DNA from: Planctomycetota bacterium
GTDB taxonomy: Bacteria; Planctomycetota; Phycisphaerae; WQYP01
Assembly: GCA_021831565.1 (NCBI GenBank)
Contig: JAKBMM010000012.1
Span: 1 to 57,618 of the forward strand
Direction of reading: 5' to 3'
DNA length: 57,618 nucleotides
Position 1 is the stretch's first letter; each line of letters begins with the position of its first letter. Of the stretch, positions 37,261-47,260 are shown piece after piece. The notes under the pieces are model-generated. The model was not told the origin of the DNA. It did no database searches and saw only the letters and a list, made by a program, of their open reading frames with translations. Made by a program: the position numbers and the translations under genes.

Positions 37261-38139
37261 TTAGTTGGCCGGCGGCTTGGCCAGCGCGAGATTGCCGGTG
37301 GAAGAGCCGGCCAGAACCAGACGGCCCATGCGGTAGGGCGCAAAGGCCTGCGCCTCCGGAGGAACGGAGAAAAGACTATACTGCACCAGGCGGCGGGGGC
37401 CATGACGGCGCGGTTGCCATTGATAGCGGATCAGGTTCAGGCGGAGCTTGCGGCCGGCCCGGGGCGAAAGCCGCAATGGCCGGGGCAGGCGGGTCAACGG
37501 TACGCGGACGACCAGCGCCCACGCCGGCTGCCTGCGCCAAATCCCATGATAAGTTTTGACCTTCAGCGTGCGCTCCCGCCAGGGAATGAGGCTGAACGGC
37601 TGGGCTAAATTAATTCCGCCGGCGCGCATGGGCTTCGGCGGCACAGCGGCGCGATGCCATACCTCGTTTACCCGTCCGTCGGGGGCGATGGCAATCTCAT
37701 AAAAGTTCGTGCCGTTCTGGAGGCGGGAGCTGTCCAGCCATATTTCAGCACAATCATATTTCCATATATCTGACTTAGCAGCCGCAGGATTGAACCAGGC
37801 CGCCGGACCGGTACAGACAAAGGCGACGTAAAGACTGGTGCGCGAGTACACGACGGCCACCCGTGTTGCGGTGGAGGAAGGCGCATAAGGACTGGAACTG
37901 GCGAGCGTATACCAAGTTGTGTCCCGCCAGAATGAATTGATAATGGGGTTATGCATGGCGGCGGAAAACCCGCCAACGCGCGCGGCTTCCACCGCCACGG
38001 GTACGGCGTGGGAAGCGGACGCGGCCGAACCGGCGCCACTGGTCGAACTGCCTTTGCAGCCAGGCCATACCGATACCAGCGAGACGGCCAAGACCACCAC
38101 ACCGAGCATTTTTAAAGTTGTCACGCCGGTCCATTTCAT
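37261..38139 (-). CDS. Secreted CBM9-like protein
   Basis: 292 residues. A hydrophobic N-terminus (LKMLGVVVLAVSLVSVWPGC) acts as signal peptide; the Cys at 28 is a poor lipobox, so lipid attachment is uncertain. Residues about 65-220 resemble the carbohydrate-binding family 9-like fold seen in many periplasmic proteins: FWRDTTWYTL, TSLYVAFVC, and the DCAEIWLDS...NFYEIAIAPDGRVNEVW stretch. A basic Arg/Pro-rich C-terminal part follows. A sugar-binding role is suggested by the fold only. Confidence 0.7.
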   Translation of the reverse strand: MKWTGVTTLKMLGVVVLAVSLVSVWPGCKGSSTSGAGSAASASHAVPVAVEAARVGGFSAAMHNPIINSFWRDTTWYTLASSSPYAPSSTATRVAVVYSRTSLYVAFVCTGPAAWFNPAAAKSDIWKYDCAEIWLDSSRLQNGTNFYEIAIAPDGRVNEVWHRAAVPPKPMRAGGINLAQPFSLIPWRERTLKVKTYHGIWRRQPAWALVVRVPLTRLPRPLRLSPRAGRKLRLNLIRYQWQPRRHGPRRLVQYSLFSVPPEAQAFAPYRMGRLVLAGSSTGNLALAKPPAN

Positions 38140-38251
38140 GATTCACCAGCCGACTCTCGTTGCCGGGTCAGACGTTCCGCAGCAACCGGCGATTTCCCAA
38201 ACAGGCTCTGAACAAAACCATTTCCTTTCCTAGTACACGTTCAAACAAGAA

Positions 38252-39298
38252 CTACGATACCATAGTTGCGGGATTTTCGGATGCCAGTGTGGTCATGGCT
38301 TGCGGCCCCATTTCACTGCTGTGACCCGGAAAAGCCTTGGCTTTCGGATCAATATACGTCTTTGCGAAGTTAACGGCAATCGCCGCCTCGCCAAATCCGG
38401 TTGCAATCAGTTTAAGTTTTCCGTCGAATCCCGCAACATCTCCCGCGGCAAATATTCCTTTCATGTTCGTCTGCATGTGATGATCCACCAGAATCGACTG
38501 GCCTTGAAGATTCAGGGGCCAGTTCTTAATGGCTCCCAGGGAACTGATAAACCCAAGCTGCGGCAAGATCGCGTCCACCGGCAACGTTCGCTCCTGGTGG
38601 GTCTGATTATTAAAAATGACAACACCGCTGATCTTATTATCGGTCACCACCAGGTCTTTTAATTCGTAAAAAACCAAAATCGGTGTCCCCAATTTCAGCA
38701 CGCGGGTCACGCTATCCTCATGCGCCCGGAACTGGTTCCGGCGGTGGATGATGGTGATTTGGGAGGCGATTCCATGGAGATTCATGGCCCAATCCAGCGC
38801 CGAATCGCCTCCACCAATGATCAGCAGCCGTTTATCTTGGAATGCGGCCATGTTGGACACAAAGTAGTAGACGCCGCGCCCCTCCCAGGCGCCGGCGGCG
38901 GCAAGCGGCAATTTTCGCGGCTGGAACGCGCCGGCGCCGGCGCATATAAGAAGCGTCTTGCTGTAATGTTCGCCCTGCTCGGACCCAACCGCAAAACAGT
39001 TATGACTTTCATCGCACCGCAGAGTTTGCACCGTTTCCGAGAGACATACGCGGGCTCCGTACTGCAACCCCTGCTCGCTGAGATGTTTGACCAGATCACG
39101 CGCAATTATACGGGGAAATCCCGCCACATCATAGATATATTTTTCAGGGTAAAGGGTGGCCAGCTGTCCCCCCAACTGATCAAGCGAATCAATGATTTTG
39201 GTCTTCATTTGCCGCAGGCCGGCGTAGTAGGCGGCGAACAGGCCCACCGGTCCACCACCAATAATGGTTATGTCAAACAAATCAATTTCGCTGACCAT
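38252..39298 (-). CDS. Ferredoxin-NADP reductase, thioredoxin-reductase-like
   Basis: 348 residues from ATG 39298 with AAGGAAG upstream; a TTG two codons earlier is possible. FAD site IIGGGPVGLFAAYYAG near 12-27, IDSLDQLGGQLATLYPEK, NADPH site IIGGGDSALDWA and the C-terminal AAGDVAGFDGKLKLIATGFGEAA. The redox CxxC of thioredoxin reductase is absent (NMAAFQDKRL in that place), which fits the TrxR-type FNR family such as YumC. It uses more A/T-rich codons than its neighbours. A palindromic repeat and an IS-end-like sequence lie just upstream. Confidence 0.88.
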   Translation of the reverse strand: MVSEIDLFDITIIGGGPVGLFAAYYAGLRQMKTKIIDSLDQLGGQLATLYPEKYIYDVAGFPRIIARDLVKHLSEQGLQYGARVCLSETVQTLRCDESHNCFAVGSEQGEHYSKTLLICAGAGAFQPRKLPLAAAGAWEGRGVYYFVSNMAAFQDKRLLIIGGGDSALDWAMNLHGIASQITIIHRRNQFRAHEDSVTRVLKLGTPILVFYELKDLVVTDNKISGVVIFNNQTHQERTLPVDAILPQLGFISSLGAIKNWPLNLQGQSILVDHHMQTNMKGIFAAGDVAGFDGKLKLIATGFGEAAIAVNFAKTYIDPKAKAFPGHSSEMGPQAMTTLASENPATMVS

Positions 39299-39360
39299 CT
39301 CCAAGACTTCCTTTAGTTCTATTTCCAGACACCGGGTCCAACCGCGCCAAGAATAACTAT

Positions 39361-39413
39361 ATTAGGAACCTATCTCAAAAGATAGGCTCTAAGGGACATG
39401 GGGGCTTGATTCT
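39361..39413. repeat. Palindromic element copy 3 with insertion-sequence-end-like flank
   Basis: CCTATCT (39369-39375), loop CAAA and AGATAGG (39380-39386) form a perfect seven-base stem, with GGCTCT finishing the right arm and a degenerate left arm. It continues into GGCTCTAAGGGAC (39385-39397) and CTTGATTCT (39405-39413). Both blocks recur in the same order next to the transposase-like fragment (complement of 131-119 and 105-97). The remaining bases of 39305-39613 hold a hairpin and no gene. Confidence 0.6.
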
Positions 39414-39510
39414 ACATGCGATTGCCCTGATCTTCCGGGTGTTTACCAACGCACGGCTATTCACAACGACTCCTTCCGGGTCGCAGCGGGCCGGTTAACC
39501 AATGACGAAG

Positions 39511-39535
39511 GGAGCGGTTGGAGGCCAACCGCTCC
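39511..39535. promoter_or_regulatory. Strong 11-bp hairpin upstream of hflX
   Basis: GGAGCGGTTGG (39511-39521), loop AGG and CCAACCGCTCC (39525-39535) are perfectly complementary. CGCTTACGTTTT follows. It lies about 75 bases before hflX. It may end rightward transcription or be the leftover of a mobile element. Confidence 0.6.
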
Positions 39536-39613
39536 GCTTACGTTTTCACCAAAACCACAAAAACGGCCACATAAACCGTCACCAGCCCATGGCCGGGTGG
39601 ATCGTGTATAATC

Positions 39614-41047
39614 ATGCGGTATACGCAGGCTGGGAGTGTTGCGGATTTGACACAAGACCGCCGGGTAAATCTTTCCGTTCGCAGCGAAAAAGCTATTCTC
39701 GTGGGAGTGCTCGGACCGGATTCCGACGCTGCCGTGCGCGATCCGCTGGGGGAACTGGCCAGCCTGGCTCATACCGCCGGCGCAACTGTAGTGGAGCGGG
39801 TGATCCAGCGCCGTGCGACAATCGAACCAGGCACATATATCGGCCGGGGCAAGGCTGAGGAAATAGCCCTTCTGGTCCAGGCGCACGACGCCGACGTGGT
39901 TATTTTTGACAATGACATGTCGCCCCATCAACTTCGCGACCTGGAAAAAGTTATTCAGTGCAAAATCCTTGATCGCAGCGAATTAATTCTCGACATTTTT
40001 GCCACGCGGGCGCGCACGCGCGAAGCCCAGCTTCAGGTGGCTCTGGCGCAACTGGAATACACCTATCCGCGCTTGCGACACATGTGGAGCCACCTGGAAC
40101 GCATCGGAGCCGGCGCCGGTGCGGGTGTGGGGGCGCGCGGGCCGGGTGAAATGCAATTGGAAATCGACCGCCGCCTGGTCCGCCGGCGCATCGCCGATAT
40201 CAAAGAACAACTTCGCCAGGTGCAACAACGCAAAACGTGCGAAGTCAGCGTGCGCAAGCAGCAGCATTTCACGGTCAGTCTGGTCGGCTACACCAACGCC
40301 GGCAAAAGCACCATGTTCAACACCCTTACCGGCGCCGGCGCCTTTGTGCAAGATAAGCTCTTTGCCACGCTGGACACGAAAACACGCGCCTGGCGGCTGG
40401 GCGCGGCCCATGGCGCCCTGCTTTCCGATACGGTCGGTTTCGTCCGCGACCTGCCGCACCATCTTGTGGCCTCATTCAAGGCCACGCTGGAGGAAGCCAC
40501 CCGTGCCGATCTGTTGCTGCTGGTGCTGGACGTGGCGCATCCGCACGCGCTGCGGCAATTGCAAAGTGTACGGCGGGTTCTACTGGACATCGGCTGCGGC
40601 GGCCAGCCGGCCTTACTGTTATTGAATAAGATCGACGCGGTGGAATCACCGGATGAATTGGCGTTCTGGCGGCTGAAATTTCCCGCTGCCCTGCCGGTGA
40701 GTGCACGCCGGGGCGCGGGGCTGGGCCGCCTGGCCGAGACGGTGCTCGAGCACATGCTCGGGCGCACCTTGCAGGCGACCATCAGCGTGCCGCTGAGCGA
40801 CGCCCGGGGCATCACCTTTCTTGAAAAATTTGCCGGCGTGCAGGCGCGTGATTACGACTCGCATCCGGGGCGGGCGGCTTTGCGCGTGCGCATCAGCACG
40901 CGCATTCTCGATCAACTCTACAACCACGTCCGCGATCCGGTGATTCTTGAAAAAAGTCCCGTTGTAGACCGGGAATATTCATCTCTGCCGGCGCCCGCTC
41001 CCGTCGGCGACCTGTTGCCGGACGAAGCGCGGCAATCAATAAAATAA
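39614..41047 (+). CDS. hflX: Ribosome-associated GTPase HflX
   Basis: GTPase that rescues or splits stressed ribosomes. 477 residues from ATG 39614. N-terminal domain with YIGRGKAEEIALLV, coiled linker with QLQVALAQLEYTYPRLRHMW and RGPGEMQLEIDRR, then G1 GYTNAGKST near 225-233, G3 DTVGFVRDLPHHLV and G4 NKID. A TATAAT ends one base before this ATG, so if that is the promoter the true start is probably the TTG at 39647 (GGGAG 11 bases ahead). Confidence 0.94.
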   Translation: MRYTQAGSVADLTQDRRVNLSVRSEKAILVGVLGPDSDAAVRDPLGELASLAHTAGATVVERVIQRRATIEPGTYIGRGKAEEIALLVQAHDADVVIFDNDMSPHQLRDLEKVIQCKILDRSELILDIFATRARTREAQLQVALAQLEYTYPRLRHMWSHLERIGAGAGAGVGARGPGEMQLEIDRRLVRRRIADIKEQLRQVQQRKTCEVSVRKQQHFTVSLVGYTNAGKSTMFNTLTGAGAFVQDKLFATLDTKTRAWRLGAAHGALLSDTVGFVRDLPHHLVASFKATLEEATRADLLLLVLDVAHPHALRQLQSVRRVLLDIGCGGQPALLLLNKIDAVESPDELAFWRLKFPAALPVSARRGAGLGRLAETVLEHMLGRTLQATISVPLSDARGITFLEKFAGVQARDYDSHPGRAALRVRISTRILDQLYNHVRDPVILEKSPVVDREYSSLPAPAPVGDLLPDEARQSIK

Positions 41048-41118
41048 TAATGCATTTCGATTACGATATATATCGGCGCCGCCAGTCCGGCGAATCGAAA
41101 AACCCGCGTCGGCCGTTT

Positions 41119-42312
41119 TTATCGGCGGGATCTTGCCGGCGCGCCCGCGGGGGGGGAGGCCTTGCGCCCCCATGCGGGGTCGACCGGCACGGCCGGCGGA
41201 ATCGCGCCGCGAACAAACATCCCGGAAAGGTCATGGACGCCGGGGGCGCCGGCTCCGTTCAAAAGAGGCAACCCGAAAAGCTCTTCCCACGTCTTCAAAT
41301 CCGAGGAATGCGTGTAATACACCTTGCTGTCATACGCGTTGCCCTTGGCCAGCGGCGATATGACGATCTCCGGCAGCGTGTGACTTGCAGTGTCCGGATG
41401 ATGTCCCGCCGTTTCATCCGTCCAAATCACGATCACTCCGTTGTGCCGATAGGCCTGCGACGCCATGATTTCCGGAACGATGATCGAGAGAAAGTTATCC
41501 CCCTCCGCCACCGCCGCCTGATCCCCCGTGTAACGAACCCCATGGTAGGTAAAGCTCGCCAACGCGGAATGCATATCGTTGTATAGATCCGGCGTGATCC
41601 AGTTGTAGCGCCCTACTGTATGGTGCGCCAGATCCCTCGCCAGTTGCTGCAGCGGCGCATAGTGGGAAATTTCCGGGTTCGACGTGCTGGTATTATCACC
41701 GCCGTTGGTGTCCGTGAAATACAATTGCCCATCATGTTTCGGTTTGAAAAAGTACTGGTGGCTGCCGTTGTAGGCGTTGACGCCGTGGATAAACGCCCCG
41801 CTTTGCGCGTTCAATGGAACCGTCCACAGGTTCCGCGGCAGCACGGTGTTGTTGCTGGTGTTAATGTCGATATCTTCCTGGAAGGACATCCACAATATGC
41901 CCGCGTTCTGCAACTGCCCGCACAGATTCAGTGTCCCCTGGTTGCTGCCCCCCTTGCCGAACGGCGGATGGTCGTTCTTCACTCCAAAATTGTCGCCCGC
42001 TTCCGCCCAGATGTAATTGGGCGCCGACGGATGAAGTCCCGGAATGTTGTGATAATTGCTCGCGTACGATGTCTGCCTTGCGTTGGCGTTCCCCGGTGTC
42101 ACCAGGCTGTTGAGATAAGGCGCCGCTGGATTCCCCAGCAACTGCTCCGGCGACGCGGTATAGGGCCGTGGCTGTGTAAAGTTGTGATTCTCCAAAGGAA
42201 TCACAAACACGTCCCCCAGTTTCGCGGCGCCGGCCGCCGGCGCTGCCGCCACGACCAGCGAAATCCATACCAATTGCAAACATACCGATGTGAATATTCG
42301 AGAACAATTCAT
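41119..42312 (-). CDS. Secreted phosphoesterase (acid-phosphatase-like)
   Basis: 397 residues with a signal peptide (about 1-29, ending PAAGAA). The start of the mature protein, DVFVIPLENHNFTQ with E41-N42, and the later VIVIWTDETAGHHPD match the phosphoesterase family that includes acid phosphatases and phospholipase-C-like enzymes. QTSYASNYHNIPGLHPSAPNYIW is the conserved 'Y.N..HPS.PNY' segment. Probably releases phosphate in the periplasm or outside. The last 30 residues are Pro/Ala/Arg-rich. A tRNA fragment lies ahead of it. Confidence 0.85.
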   Translation of the reverse strand: MNCSRIFTSVCLQLVWISLVVAAAPAAGAAKLGDVFVIPLENHNFTQPRPYTASPEQLLGNPAAPYLNSLVTPGNANARQTSYASNYHNIPGLHPSAPNYIWAEAGDNFGVKNDHPPFGKGGSNQGTLNLCGQLQNAGILWMSFQEDIDINTSNNTVLPRNLWTVPLNAQSGAFIHGVNAYNGSHQYFFKPKHDGQLYFTDTNGGDNTSTSNPEISHYAPLQQLARDLAHHTVGRYNWITPDLYNDMHSALASFTYHGVRYTGDQAAVAEGDNFLSIIVPEIMASQAYRHNGVIVIWTDETAGHHPDTASHTLPEIVISPLAKGNAYDSKVYYTHSSDLKTWEELFGLPLLNGAGAPGVHDLSGMFVRGAIPPAVPVDPAWGRKASPPAGAPARSRR

Positions 42313-42381
42313 TTAAGGAGGCCTCCTTGAGTTTGTCCCGTATCCGTCCTTTACGTTCCGCGGCCTTTGACCGGTGTTATG

Positions 42382-42426
42382 CGAGGGCGACGGGGATCGA
42401 ACCCGCAACCTTCGGATCGACAATCG
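42382..42426 (-). pseudogene. 3' half of a tRNA gene (anticodon loop onward), possible attachment-site remnant
   Basis: On the minus strand TTGTCGA fits an anticodon loop with U33 and anticodon GUC, then TCCGA, AGGTT, T stem GCGGG, loop TTCGATC, T stem CCCGT, acceptor half CGCCCTC and G73. The T stem pairs fully. The bases before the loop (GACGA) do not pair with TCCGA and no D arm or 5' acceptor half is present. It looks like an Asp-type tRNA 3' fragment. Such fragments mark integration sites; no integrase is visible here. Confidence 0.6.
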
Positions 42427-42528
42427 TCATAATACACGGCGTCCAAAAGTCACAAAACCCTTATAAACGTTGGTATCTTACGCTTTGCGGTGCGACTTGC
42501 AAGTGGTTTAAGAACTACGGTCTATCAG

Positions 42529-42557
42529 TTGAAACCGATTCTCAACACACATAATAT
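42529..42557 (+). promoter_or_regulatory. Candidate promoter for the FTR1-porin pair
   Basis: TTGAAA (42529-42534), a 17-base spacer and TAATAT (42552-42557). A GTTGA/TCAAC inverted repeat (42528-42532, 42542-42546) overlaps it and might be an operator. No Fur box of the classical GATAAT type is seen. The rest of 42313-42640 holds the tRNA fragment and no gene. Confidence 0.4.
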
Positions 42558-42640
42558 GTCATCAATCTGACCATGCGGTTCGGGAATATTGCGAGGCGCA
42601 TCGGAAATTGTTCCGCGGCGGCTACCTGGAGACACCTTAC

Positions 42641-43711
42641 GTGCCCACAAATAACGATTTGTCTTCTGAAAAAAGTGTTCAACCCAAAGCAGAAAAGAAG
42701 AGAGATTTTCGTCCCTTGGGCTACCATGGTTCCCACCAAATTAAAGCCGCCTTTTATGCCACAGTTATCGCGGCGGCGCTCATTGTGGCCGGCGTTCTGG
42801 TCTGGCAAGGTGTTACGGAAGGTGGAAATCCAGCGGTTCCCACCGGGATGGCTTCGGAAAACATCAGCCCCATCGCTGGAATAGTCAACGCCGGCATCCT
42901 GGTATTCCGAGAGGGACTCGAAGCAATTCTGGTACTCGCGGCGCTCACGGCAAGTCTGGCTCGCATCGAACGCGACTACTGGAAGCCAGTGGCGATAGGT
43001 TCGGGCTTTGCATTTCTTGCGAGCGTAATAACGTATTTTGTGGTTGTGGCGATTCTGACGGCCATTGACGCGAACAATAGCCGCCAGGCGCTGAACGTTC
43101 AGGCGGCTAGCGGCCTCTTGGCGATCATCGTGCTGATGGTAATCATGAACTGGTTTTTCCACAAAATATATTGGACCGGCTGGATTACCCACCACAACCG
43201 CCGCTGGCGCAATCTGATGAACACGCCCGACCGCAACAAGGCGGCGATTTATTGGGGCCTGGTGACCATAGGATTCACATCCGTATATCGCGAAGGGGTT
43301 GAAGTGGTGATCATGCTGCAGTCCTGGCGACTTCGGACCGGCGGGAGAGTGGTTCTGGCGGGGTTTCTGATCGGACTGATCCTGACCGTGTTGGTCGCAT
43401 TTCTAACATTTTCCGCCCATTACCGGCTCCCCTACAGGAAAATGCTCATTCTTACCGGCGTGATGATCGGCGGCGTACTGCTGGTAATGGTCGGTGAAAG
43501 CGTGCAGGAAATGCAGCAGGCCAACTGGATTCCCACGCACACGATTGGCGTTCCCATGCCGGACTGGCTGGGAACATGGTTCGCGGTATTTCCAAACATC
43601 GAAGGTTTGACATCCCAGGCGGCAGCCGGGATATTTGTGGCCGGCACGTATTTTATAGCCCAGTATTTCCGCGTATGGCGGCCGGCGCGGCTGGCGGTGC
43701 AGGAAGCATGA
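42641..43711 (+). CDS. FTR1-family iron permease
   Basis: Inner-membrane high-affinity iron transporter, 356 residues from GTG 42641 (GGAG nine bases ahead). Two REXXE iron motifs: REGLE at 90-94 and REGVE at 217-221, each in a hydrophobic helix; about seven to eight membrane segments. The first 80 residues hold a charged cytoplasmic tail and an extra hydrophobic helix before the first REXXE. No oxidase or EfeO partner is adjacent. Its stop overlaps the start of the porin gene, suggesting joint translation. Confidence 0.88.
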   Translation: MPTNNDLSSEKSVQPKAEKKRDFRPLGYHGSHQIKAAFYATVIAAALIVAGVLVWQGVTEGGNPAVPTGMASENISPIAGIVNAGILVFREGLEAILVLAALTASLARIERDYWKPVAIGSGFAFLASVITYFVVVAILTAIDANNSRQALNVQAASGLLAIIVLMVIMNWFFHKIYWTGWITHHNRRWRNLMNTPDRNKAAIYWGLVTIGFTSVYREGVEVVIMLQSWRLRTGGRVVLAGFLIGLILTVLVAFLTFSAHYRLPYRKMLILTGVMIGGVLLVMVGESVQEMQQANWIPTHTIGVPMPDWLGTWFAVFPNIEGLTSQAAAGIFVAGTYFIAQYFRVWRPARLAVQEA

Positions 43712-45201
43712 GCCACGTGCTTTGCACGGTATTTTTATGTCTCCAAAATGTAAGCAAGATGCGCCCCTATAAACAATGTCCGCTTTCCCACAATGTAAAT
43801 ACCCGCGGACAAATGGCTTGTGCGTCCGGAACCGGGCCGTCGGCCAAGCTGGTCGGCGGCATCATGGTCACATCCGCCTTTTTAGTTGGAATACTCCACG
43901 CATCGGCGCCTTGCCGAGCCGGCGCCATGCCCGCCACGATGCCCGGCGATATTTTCGCGCATGCCGGTTCACCGGGTTCCAGTTCCCCCGCCCCCTTATC
44001 TTCCGAACCTCCAGGGGCTTCTCCGAAAATATTCCTGGCGTGGCGGCGCCTGGGACTTCCTTTCAATGACCTGCGCAATACACTCACCGACAACTGGTGG
44101 GGGGTTCGCACCGCACTGGAGAATCATGGCCTCACGCCGGAAGTATCGTTGCTCCAGGCCGCAAGCGAGAATTTCTCAGGTGGAATCCGCACCAACCGCA
44201 TAGACTGGCGCTACCGGTTTGATGCGGGCCTGGAGTTGAACACCGACAAACTCTTCGGCTGGAAAGGTGGTACGGCGTTTGTCGATTTCATGGCGCACGG
44301 CGGTCAGAATCCTCAAAATGATCTGGTCGGGGCGCTGCAAGCCATCAGCGCCATTGATCAGAATCCGGCGACGCGGCTGGACCAAATCTGGTATAAGCAG
44401 GAACTCCTGGACCATCGGTTCTGGTTTAAACTTGGGCGAATCGACACCACGTATGATTTTGACAACATCCGCGATGCCGAGCCTTTTCTCAACGGTTCAT
44501 TTGGCTTTACGCCGGTGATTTTTGTTTTTCCGAGCTACCCTTTTTCCGCCTGGGGCGGAGATTTTTCCTGGCGGCCGATCCGGGACGTTACGCTCCGGGG
44601 CGGCCTTTTTGACGGCAACACCGAAAACACCGTGCCGGCCATCCCCAGCACCAACCCCTATGCAATCGAGAATCCTTATGGAATGCTGGCGCAGGCTGAA
44701 GAAAGCCTGGATTGGCGGGTGGGGACGCGCCGCCTTGGCGGAACGCTGACTCTGGGCGAATGGTATCACACCGGTAAATTCGATACTTATCAGGGAACCC
44801 ATGTGCAAGGCGCGCATGGTTTTTATGGTTATCTGGATCAAACACTGTGGAAATCCTCCCCAGCCAAAGCCCGGAGCGACTCGCGGATCGGAGCGTTTAT
44901 TCAATATGCGTGGGCGAACGACCGGCTCACGGAGATCGATCAGAACCTGCTCGGCGGCCTGCGCTGGCGCGGTCTGATTCCCGGCCGCCCGGACGACAAT
45001 ACCGGCATCGGTTTCACCTGGGCGCACCTGAGTCGCTATGCGCAAAGCCCGAAAAATTATGAATTATCCATCGAAAGTTTTTACTCCGCGCAGGTCACCC
45101 CGTGGCTGAACGTTCAACCGGACTTGCAGTACATCATCAATCCCGGCGGAATATATCCAAATGCCCTGGTGGCCACGATACAAGTTGCGATCAGCTTTTA
45201 A
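43708..45201 (+). CDS. OprB-type porin
   Basis: 497 residues from ATG 43708, which overlaps the FTR1 stop as ATGA and has AGGA ahead; ATGs at 43759 and 43813 would place the signal peptide (VTSAFLVGILHASAPCRAGA) nearer the start. After a Pro/Ser-rich linker comes a beta-barrel pattern like carbohydrate-selective porins: RRLGLPFNDLRNTLTDNWWGVR, FWFKLGRIDTTYDFDN, WGGDFSWRPIRDVTLRGGLFDGN and the terminal aromatic F. It would sit in the outer membrane. Pairing with FTR1 suggests passage of iron or iron chelates rather than sugar, an inference. Confidence 0.85.
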   Translation: MSHVLCTVFLCLQNVSKMRPYKQCPLSHNVNTRGQMACASGTGPSAKLVGGIMVTSAFLVGILHASAPCRAGAMPATMPGDIFAHAGSPGSSSPAPLSSEPPGASPKIFLAWRRLGLPFNDLRNTLTDNWWGVRTALENHGLTPEVSLLQAASENFSGGIRTNRIDWRYRFDAGLELNTDKLFGWKGGTAFVDFMAHGGQNPQNDLVGALQAISAIDQNPATRLDQIWYKQELLDHRFWFKLGRIDTTYDFDNIRDAEPFLNGSFGFTPVIFVFPSYPFSAWGGDFSWRPIRDVTLRGGLFDGNTENTVPAIPSTNPYAIENPYGMLAQAEESLDWRVGTRRLGGTLTLGEWYHTGKFDTYQGTHVQGAHGFYGYLDQTLWKSSPAKARSDSRIGAFIQYAWANDRLTEIDQNLLGGLRWRGLIPGRPDDNTGIGFTWAHLSRYAQSPKNYELSIESFYSAQVTPWLNVQPDLQYIINPGGIYPNALVATIQVAISF

Positions 45202-45243
45202 TCGTCGTGGTCAAAAGGCGCCGGTGTCCGTTACAATACCGTC

Positions 45244-45933
45244 ATGAAACATGCGTGTCCGCGTCTTGTCGCCATGCTCGCCGCGCTCGGCCTGATGCTG
45301 GGCGTAAGTGGGTGCCATACCATTATCGCACCGCTTCAACCGGCCGCGATCGGAGCGCCCTGGGCTCTGCCGCCGGTGCGTCCCGCGCCCGTCCGCCCAG
45401 CGGCGGCGCGGCGCGTGGCCGTATCGCCGCACTGGTTTGCCAATACCCGCAATGCCTCCATGCGCCTTGTCCGCATCGCCAATTACGGCCATATCTGGCG
45501 GCAAAGCATCGCGCTTCTGCGGCGAATGGGCTATCGCATCAATTGGAGCAACTACCGGCTGGGCGTCATCACCACCTATCCGCGCATGGGGCCGGAACTG
45601 CTTCAATGGTGGCGGCCGGACGCCACCACCGGCGCGTCGCTTCTGGAAAGCACGCTCAATACTTATCGCCGCACGGTGCGACTGGTTATCACGCACGCGG
45701 CGCATTCGGATACCTTCATGATCACGGTGGAAGTGCTGGTGGAGCAAAGAGAAAATCCCACCGGCGAAGTCGGCAATATGGCTTTTTACGGGCCGTCCGC
45801 TTTCGGCGGCAACGCCCTTACCCTCCAGTCCAGCCACGCCCCTTTGAACGCGGGGAAACAGTATTGGATGACCATCGGTCGTGATCCGCTGCTGGAGAAG
45901 AAAATACTCGCGGCGCTGGGCAAGCGTATTTAA
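45244..45933 (+). CDS. Hypothetical lipoprotein
   Basis: 229 residues. The signal peptide ends in lipobox V21-S22-G23-C24. The mature part begins with a Pro/Ala/Arg-rich stretch and continues with a compact domain (SIALLRRMGYRINWSNYRLGVITTYP, VRLVITHAAHSDTFMITVEVLVEQRENP) that I do not recognise. TACAAT at 45232-45237 ends six bases before the ATG and no ribosome site is visible, so the message may be leaderless. It precedes moxR by 45 bases and may be part of that operon. Confidence 0.75.
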   Translation: MKHACPRLVAMLAALGLMLGVSGCHTIIAPLQPAAIGAPWALPPVRPAPVRPAAARRVAVSPHWFANTRNASMRLVRIANYGHIWRQSIALLRRMGYRINWSNYRLGVITTYPRMGPELLQWWRPDATTGASLLESTLNTYRRTVRLVITHAAHSDTFMITVEVLVEQRENPTGEVGNMAFYGPSAFGGNALTLQSSHAPLNAGKQYWMTIGRDPLLEKKILAALGKRI

Positions 45934-45978
45934 CCACCGGAAGGTTTCTTCTCCAAGGCATTTTGCAGGAGACTTGTT

Positions 45979-47076
<1,098 letters not shown>

Positions 47077-47260
47077 TCAAGTTGCGCGGGCGGAAAAAAC
47101 AGGGCTGGGGCGGTGGGCACCCGCGCGAAATGTGGATTCTCCCCGCGGCGAAGGCCCACGTCGGGAATCCCGATGGCTCCCGCGGCCGCCAGGAACCGGG
47201 ATGAGAATTCGCCGGATGGTCCCGAGAGCCATGGATGGTTTTTCCCCGGCAGGAGCCGTG

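Noticed and set aside
42528-42546. Fur box before the FTR1 gene
   Set aside because: Only a five-base GTTGA/TCAAC dyad is present; it does not resemble the Fur consensus.
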